A stretch of 6,258 nucleotides of DNA from Candidatus Nitrosopumilus sp. (GTDB lineage Archaea > Thermoproteota > Nitrososphaeria > Nitrososphaerales > Nitrosopumilaceae). The notes under the pieces were generated by a model. The model had not been told where the DNA came from. It searched no databases and was given only the letters and a program-made list of their open reading frames with translations. The translations under genes and the position numbers were made by a program. The stretch covers positions 1-6,258 of the forward strand of contig JABDOO010000102.1 in the NCBI GenBank assembly GCA_013043295.1. The letters run 5' to 3'. Shown here piece by piece: positions 5,475-6,258 of the stretch. How positions within the stretch are numbered: the first letter of the stretch is position 1; each line of letters opens with the position of its first letter.

Positions 5475-6258
5475 TTATTGCTTCCTTGGATTTTTGTAAT
5501 TAAATTTATTAATTTTTATTAATTCTACATATGATCCAAATTGTGAATTTGATACAGTGTCTAGCTTATCTTCAACTTCTTCTTCCACGTCAAACTTTTT
5601 CAAAATTTCATAATGGGTATTTCTTTCAGCAGGAACTCTTCCAATTTCTCTTACCATTCTTCTAATTTCTTTGGGTTTTAGTAATTGGCCATATTCTGAA
5701 CCTGCCGAAGTTGAGATGCTTTCATTGATTAGAGTTCCTCCAAAGTCATTTGCTCCCCACATCAATAACAGTTGAGACATTTTTTGACCCTCTTTTACCC
5801 ATGACATTTGTAAATTATCAATAGAATTATTCAACATGATTCGTGAAATTGCATGGGTGAGCAAAACATCATTTCCACTTCCTCCTTGGCGGATACCTTC
5901 ATGTAATTCATGTTTGTACATTGGTGCTTCTGAATGAATGAAATTTAGAGGAACAAATTCTGTAAATCCTCCTGTCTCTTTTTGAATGTCTCTTAATTTT
6001 ACAATGTGTTTTACTCTATCTTCAAGAGTTTCCAAATGTCCAAACATCATAGTTGATGTGGTGTTAATTCCAATTTTGTGTGCATTTTTGATTACTTTTT
6101 CCCAGTTTTCAACACTTATTCTTCCTGGAGAAATTACATCTCTTAGTTTTTGATCAAGAATCTCAGCTGATGTTCCTGGGAGAGTATCTACTCCTGCCTC
6201 TTTCATTCTTTTTAGAAATTCCTCGATTGTAATCTCAGATCTTGATGCACCATAAAGA
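5475..6258 (-). CDS. cofH: FO synthase subunit 2 (CofH), C-terminal part (truncated by the window edge)
   Basis: CofH is a cytosolic radical SAM enzyme that joins L-tyrosine to 5-amino-6-ribitylaminouracil. CofG then closes the deazaflavin ring to give FO, the core of coenzyme F420. The window holds 260 residues and the stop; the N-terminus with the CxxxCxxC iron-sulfur motif lies beyond base 6258. The frame is open upstream of the ATG at 6206, and residues before it (YGASRSEITIEEFLKR) continue the family pattern, so that ATG is internal. Motifs numbered from the first whole codon: LPGTSAEIL (26-34), STMMFGHLET (68-77), EFVPLNFIH (100-108), NLQMSWVKEG (148-157) and GANDFGGTLINESIS (168-182). 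The last block separates CofH from the related menaquinone enzymes MqnC/MqnE, although a paralogue with another substrate cannot be excluded. The TldE-like gene begins 1 nt after the stop. Confidence 0.88.
   Translation of the reverse strand, partial: LYGASRSEITIEEFLKRMKEAGVDTLPGTSAEILDQKLRDVISPGRISVENWEKVIKNAHKIGINTTSTMMFGHLETLEDRVKHIVKLRDIQKETGGFTEFVPLNFIHSEAPMYKHELHEGIRQGGSGNDVLLTHAISRIMLNNSIDNLQMSWVKEGQKMSQLLLMWGANDFGGTLINESISTSAGSEYGQLLKPKEIRRMVREIGRVPAERNTHYEILKKFDVEEEVEDKLDTVSNSQFGSYVELIKINKFNYKNPRKQ
5481..5487 (-). promoter_or_regulatory. Shine-Dalgarno-like site for the TldE-like gene
   Basis: The minus strand reads AAGGAAG within the last codons of cofH, with a 7-nt gap before the TTG start at 5473. 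It is the best-spaced Shine-Dalgarno-like motif in the window and supports the unusual TTG start. It fits the archaeal pattern in which internal operon genes use a ribosome site while first genes are leaderless. Confidence 0.5.

Noticed and set aside
6204..6206. ATG at 6206 as the true start of cofH
   Set aside because: The frame continues upstream to the window edge with CofH-like residues, and the radical SAM cysteine motif must lie further upstream. This Met is internal.

Overview
The window looks like ordinary chromosomal sequence from an AT-rich archaeon, most likely a Nitrosopumilus-type ammonia oxidiser (Nitrososphaerota/Thaumarchaeota). I base this on low GC by eye, an archaeal PAC2-family protein with a proteasome-docking tail, an F420-pathway radical SAM enzyme, and A/T boxes about 26-33 nt upstream of starts that mostly lack Shine-Dalgarno sequences. 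The lineage call is inference from protein style. No database search was possible.

Layout: a left cluster on the minus strand reads from the middle towards base 1. It comprises a small winged-helix protein (2610-2966), a PAC2-family proteasome-assembly chaperone candidate (1849-2574), purM (777-1799), and the N-terminal 234 residues of a CPA2-type Na+/H+ antiporter that runs off the left edge (1-704). Spacings are 35, 49 and 72 bp, and each gene has its own TATA-like box at the right distance, so the four may be partly independent units. A 180-bp divergent region (2967-3146) separates this cluster from a plus-strand CaCA-family Na+/Ca2+ exchanger (3147-4094). That region holds an inverted repeat touching the winged-helix start codon and a 9-bp tandem repeat upstream of the exchanger. 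The exchanger converges, with only 20 bp between stops, on a minus-strand pair: the C-terminal 260 residues of CofH (FO synthase subunit 2, running off the right edge) followed 1 nt later by a PmbA/TldE-like protein (4115-5473) starting at TTG.

How the genes relate: the winged-helix protein may regulate itself, the chaperone gene, or the divergent exchanger through the palindrome. The chaperone would act on the 20S proteasome. PurM makes AIR for purine (and thiamine) synthesis. The two transporters handle Na+/H+ and Na+/Ca2+ exchange. CofH makes the deazaflavin core of coenzyme F420. I see no single pathway joining them, and no mobile element, CRISPR array, tRNA or rRNA. I did not find a convincing undescribed multi-gene system. 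The points most worth a second look are the HbYX-type tail, the palindrome at the regulator start, the TldE-like protein without a visible TldD partner, and a 25-bp identical block in the two halves of the exchanger gene.
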